From positions 1 through 47,905 of the forward strand of contig CAZPHQ010000027.1 of NCBI GenBank assembly GCA_964586675.1: DNA of 47,905 nucleotides. Direction: 5' to 3'. The notes beneath the pieces are model-generated. The model saw only the letters and a program-made list of their open reading frames with translations, did not search any database and had not been told where the DNA came from. Each line of letters opens with the position of its first letter. Positions within the stretch are counted from its first letter, which is position 1. Shown piece by piece: positions 46,285-47,905 of this stretch. The translations under genes were made by a program, and so were the position numbers. The DNA comes from JADLGH01 sp964586675 (GTDB lineage: Bacteria; Desulfobacterota_D; UBA1144; Nemesobacterales; UBA2774).

Positions 46285-46362
46285 GCTTTTCAAATGGGAA
46301 TTAAAGGGTCATTGATGTTCTATTTATTACAGATAAAACAGGGTTAAGTTGCTGTATTTAAA

Positions 46363-46381
46363 GATAAAAATCATCGTTATT
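46363..46381 (+). promoter_or_regulatory. Second Fur-box-like site
   Basis: GATAAAAATCATCGTTATT agrees with the 19-bp Fur consensus at 14 positions. About 110 nt from the first box; may help form a repression complex or serve another promoter. Confidence 0.4.
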
Positions 46382-46775
46382 GAATACTATACCCATGATA
46401 TTTCGCCAAACGGGTAAATATTGAAGTCCAAAGAAAAAAATAATGCTCCGTGTATTTCAACAGATATTTCTGATGTGGATTGACCGGACTGCAATCAAAG
46501 CGGGAAAGGCGGGTCCCGTATCGGGAGGCTCGATTGTTGTATTTGCATCTTTTTTGTCTAGCGATGCAAATGGTTTTGCCTCGCCGGGCAGAATATACTA
46601 TAAATCTCTCGGGAAAAGGTTATGGATAAAAACTTCCAGACTGAAGCCTCGTATTAATCTTATCGATCCCGGCGCCGGCACCGAAACTATCAAGTTTCGG
46701 AACATTTGAAGTCCGCTGAAGTCCGCGGATGTGTCCGGTGTTTGGCGGCCTCGCCCCGTGGACCTGGAGGGAAAC

Positions 46776-47438
46776 ATGACCGACATAGAAGACATGCTCA
46801 CAATTTCGCCGGAGGAATGGGCGGACAAGAAGCTCGCTCTCGAGCCCGGAGACCTGACTCGATTCGTGCTCCAGGGTATAGGTATTTCCGCCCCGCTCGT
46901 TCTCAGGCCTTGGGACGACCCTTCCTCGACTCCGGAAAACTATTACTCTTATCAGCCCTACACGGGCGATCCAATGGCCGACGCCCCGATCAACTCTCCG
47001 GGAGGCGGGTTAGTGTATTTCGACGGCACACCGGGGGAAGAAGACGTTTCCGCTATGCTGAGGATCATGTGCGTCAATACCGTCCTCAGGGAGTACGCCG
47101 CGTTCGTCGGCTACGCCGTGAATCCCGAGGAGGAGCGTTTCCTCGTTCAGCTGAGGCTCGTGAGCAGGTTCGCGCTTTATTCGATGTTCAGGGCGATAGA
47201 CGGGGAAGGGCTGAACACTTTCCCCGAGCAGCCGCTCACGGTCGGCGAAGCGCTCTGGAGGTTCATCGTGAACCAGCAGGAGAGATGGGGGACCGGTATG
47301 GACAGCCCGGAAATATCCGGCATCATGGGCGGCGACGGAGACTGGGCTAAAGAGTCCCTCTCGTTCGGATTCATGGTCGAGAACGAGCACCACGGGGTTT
47401 ACAGGATCTGGAGCCGTGCGTGGCTCGTGACTAAATAA
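46776..47438 (+). CDS. Conserved-looking hypothetical protein (220 residues)
   Basis: 220 residues from the ATG at 46776, with GGAGGG 6 nt upstream. An in-frame ATG at 46731 lacks a ribosome site. No signal peptide or membrane segment. Pro/Gly-rich N-terminal half (PWDDPSSTPENYYSYQPYTG) and a helical C-terminal half (EEERFLVQLRLVSRFALYSMF) ending in WAKESLSFGFMVENEHHGVYRIWSRAW. Codon use is host-like. I do not recognise the family. Confidence 0.65.
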   Translation: MTDIEDMLTISPEEWADKKLALEPGDLTRFVLQGIGISAPLVLRPWDDPSSTPENYYSYQPYTGDPMADAPINSPGGGLVYFDGTPGEEDVSAMLRIMCVNTVLREYAAFVGYAVNPEEERFLVQLRLVSRFALYSMFRAIDGEGLNTFPEQPLTVGEALWRFIVNQQERWGTGMDSPEISGIMGGDGDWAKESLSFGFMVENEHHGVYRIWSRAWLVTK

Positions 47439-47814
47439 AGCTTCCTTGCCTTCCGTTTTGTCCGCCTGCCCGCGCGGCGCATTTCTGAAACACCTTTATG
47501 AAAGGCTGCCGCGGCGACGGCTCCGGTCGCTTTCACACATTCCTTTCTTATAATCGGCAACATACCAATGCCTTCTAAAATGCAGTTCTGAAACTGCCGA
47601 TCGCATAACAGGGATATTTTTTCTCTGACACTAATATTTCCTCGTACTGTTTTCTGACAAACGACACGGCGACGTTTTCGAAAACCAATAATCACCGTAC
47701 TAATCAACTGGCACATTACTTTCAACAACAAGAAGCGGCAGAAGTAAATCCCTCTCCCCGGATATGACATTGCCTACGTAAACAATCAAACCAAACCCAA
47801 GGAGGCATAGAGAG
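47439..47814. other. Intergenic region before the last gene
   Basis: 376 nt without a credible gene. It holds a perfect 12-bp palindrome GTTTTCGAAAAC at 47674-47685 and weak promoter-like sequence near it. No terminator with T-tract is seen after the 46776 gene. Confidence 0.4.
47674..47685. promoter_or_regulatory. GTTTTCGAAAAC palindrome
   Basis: Perfect 12-bp palindrome 129 nt upstream of the last gene; possible operator. Confidence 0.3.
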
Positions 47815-47905
47815 ATGGATAGACTAAAGTGGCTTTTCATGTTCTTACTCGCTCTGACTATGGCCGCGCCTACGTTCGCCGTTGAACTCACGCTGGGCGG
47901 CTTTC
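47815..47905 (+). CDS. Start of an exported protein, cut by the window edge
   Basis: Thirty codons are visible. The signal peptide reads DRLKWLFMFLLALTMAAPTF with a cleavage site after AFA-like residues, and mature sequence begins VELTLGGF. AAGGAGG lies upstream. A strand-like start such as VELTLGGF is common in outer-membrane porin-type barrels, but too little is present to decide. Confidence 0.7.
   Translation, partial: MDRLKWLFMFLLALTMAAPTFAVELTLGGF

Larger units (their letters stand above)
46174..46775. other. Divergent regulatory region upstream of the receptor
   Basis: This 602-nt gap holds the receptor promoter, a Fur-like box over its predicted start point, and a second Fur-like site near 46363. 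The right half (46443-46770) shows a weak 88-codon ORF without ribosome site; nothing else is supported there. Confidence 0.6.

Noticed and set aside
46443..46709. 88-codon plus-strand ORF upstream of the 46776 gene
   Set aside because: No ribosome site, mixed composition and no recognisable domain or helix pattern; it lies in a regulatory region. Not convincing as a gene.
47399..47770. 123-codon minus-strand ORF near the end
   Set aside because: Overlaps the end of the 46776 gene and the upstream region of the last gene, has no ribosome site, and its composition looks random.

Overview
The window looks like chromosomal DNA of a GC-rich, Gram-negative bacterium. A tripartite RND/TolC pump, a TonB-dependent receptor, several lipoproteins and TatA imply two membranes. 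Host-type genes combine high GC with heavy use of AGG (Arg) and ATA (Ile). Together with the gene content this fits a deltaproteobacterial-grade lineage (Desulfobacterota or Dadabacteria-like); that placement is inference with low confidence. No rRNA, tRNA, CRISPR array, prophage or insertion sequence was seen.

Layout. 0.2-4.1 kb: envelope-stress-like module (PspA, secreted VWA protein, membrane protein), then a secreted protein made of two copies of one four-cysteine domain. 4.2-8.7 kb: two tandem alpha/beta hydrolases, L-2-hydroxyglutarate oxidase and an orphan NuoF. 8.8-10.9 kb: tatA, then an AT-rich island with a cysteine-rich lipoprotein and a secreted metzincin-like protease, each with its own promoter. 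11-17.2 kb: small membrane proteins, MgtC, NDH-2, a CBS protein, a rhodanese/SufE/SufU sulfur-transfer cluster and a stand-alone cyclic-nucleotide-binding protein. 17.3-17.75 kb: a mosaic of palindromic intergenic repeats. 17.8-21.3 kb: DUF2007 protein and the three-gene proton-translocating transhydrogenase with a long leader. 21.7-27.9 kb: tolC-MFP-RND efflux operon. 28.3-32.5 kb: one 1413-residue gene fusing malate synthase to an ICL2-type isocitrate lyase, behind a promoter region full of dyads. 32.6-34.4 kb: a 28-residue membrane peptide, TrhO, a small basic protein and a candidate small RNA. 34.5-39.7 kb: phosphoketolase and a GH63-like glycosidase. 40-46.3 kb: an operon of TonB receptor, HmuY-like lipoprotein and exported CbiX-like chelatase, with a Fur-like box at its promoter and a strong terminator at its end. 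46.8 kb to the end: a conserved hypothetical and the start of an exported protein.

How the genes fit together. Metabolism points to an aerobic or facultative heterotroph. Phosphoketolase yields acetyl phosphate, and the fused glyoxylate enzyme assimilates acetyl-CoA. NDH-2, NuoF and transhydrogenase manage NAD(P)H, and LhgO repairs L-2-hydroxyglutarate. The sulfur-transfer cluster and TrhO use persulfide or tRNA-sulfur chemistry.

The most promising undescribed systems are: (1) the iron-regulated-looking TonB/HmuY/CbiX operon, which suggests a surface tetrapyrrole or metal capture pathway with an exported chelatase; (2) the MS-ICL2 fusion; (3) the candidate anti-Shine-Dalgarno small RNA at about 34.3 kb; (4) the AT-rich metzincin island.
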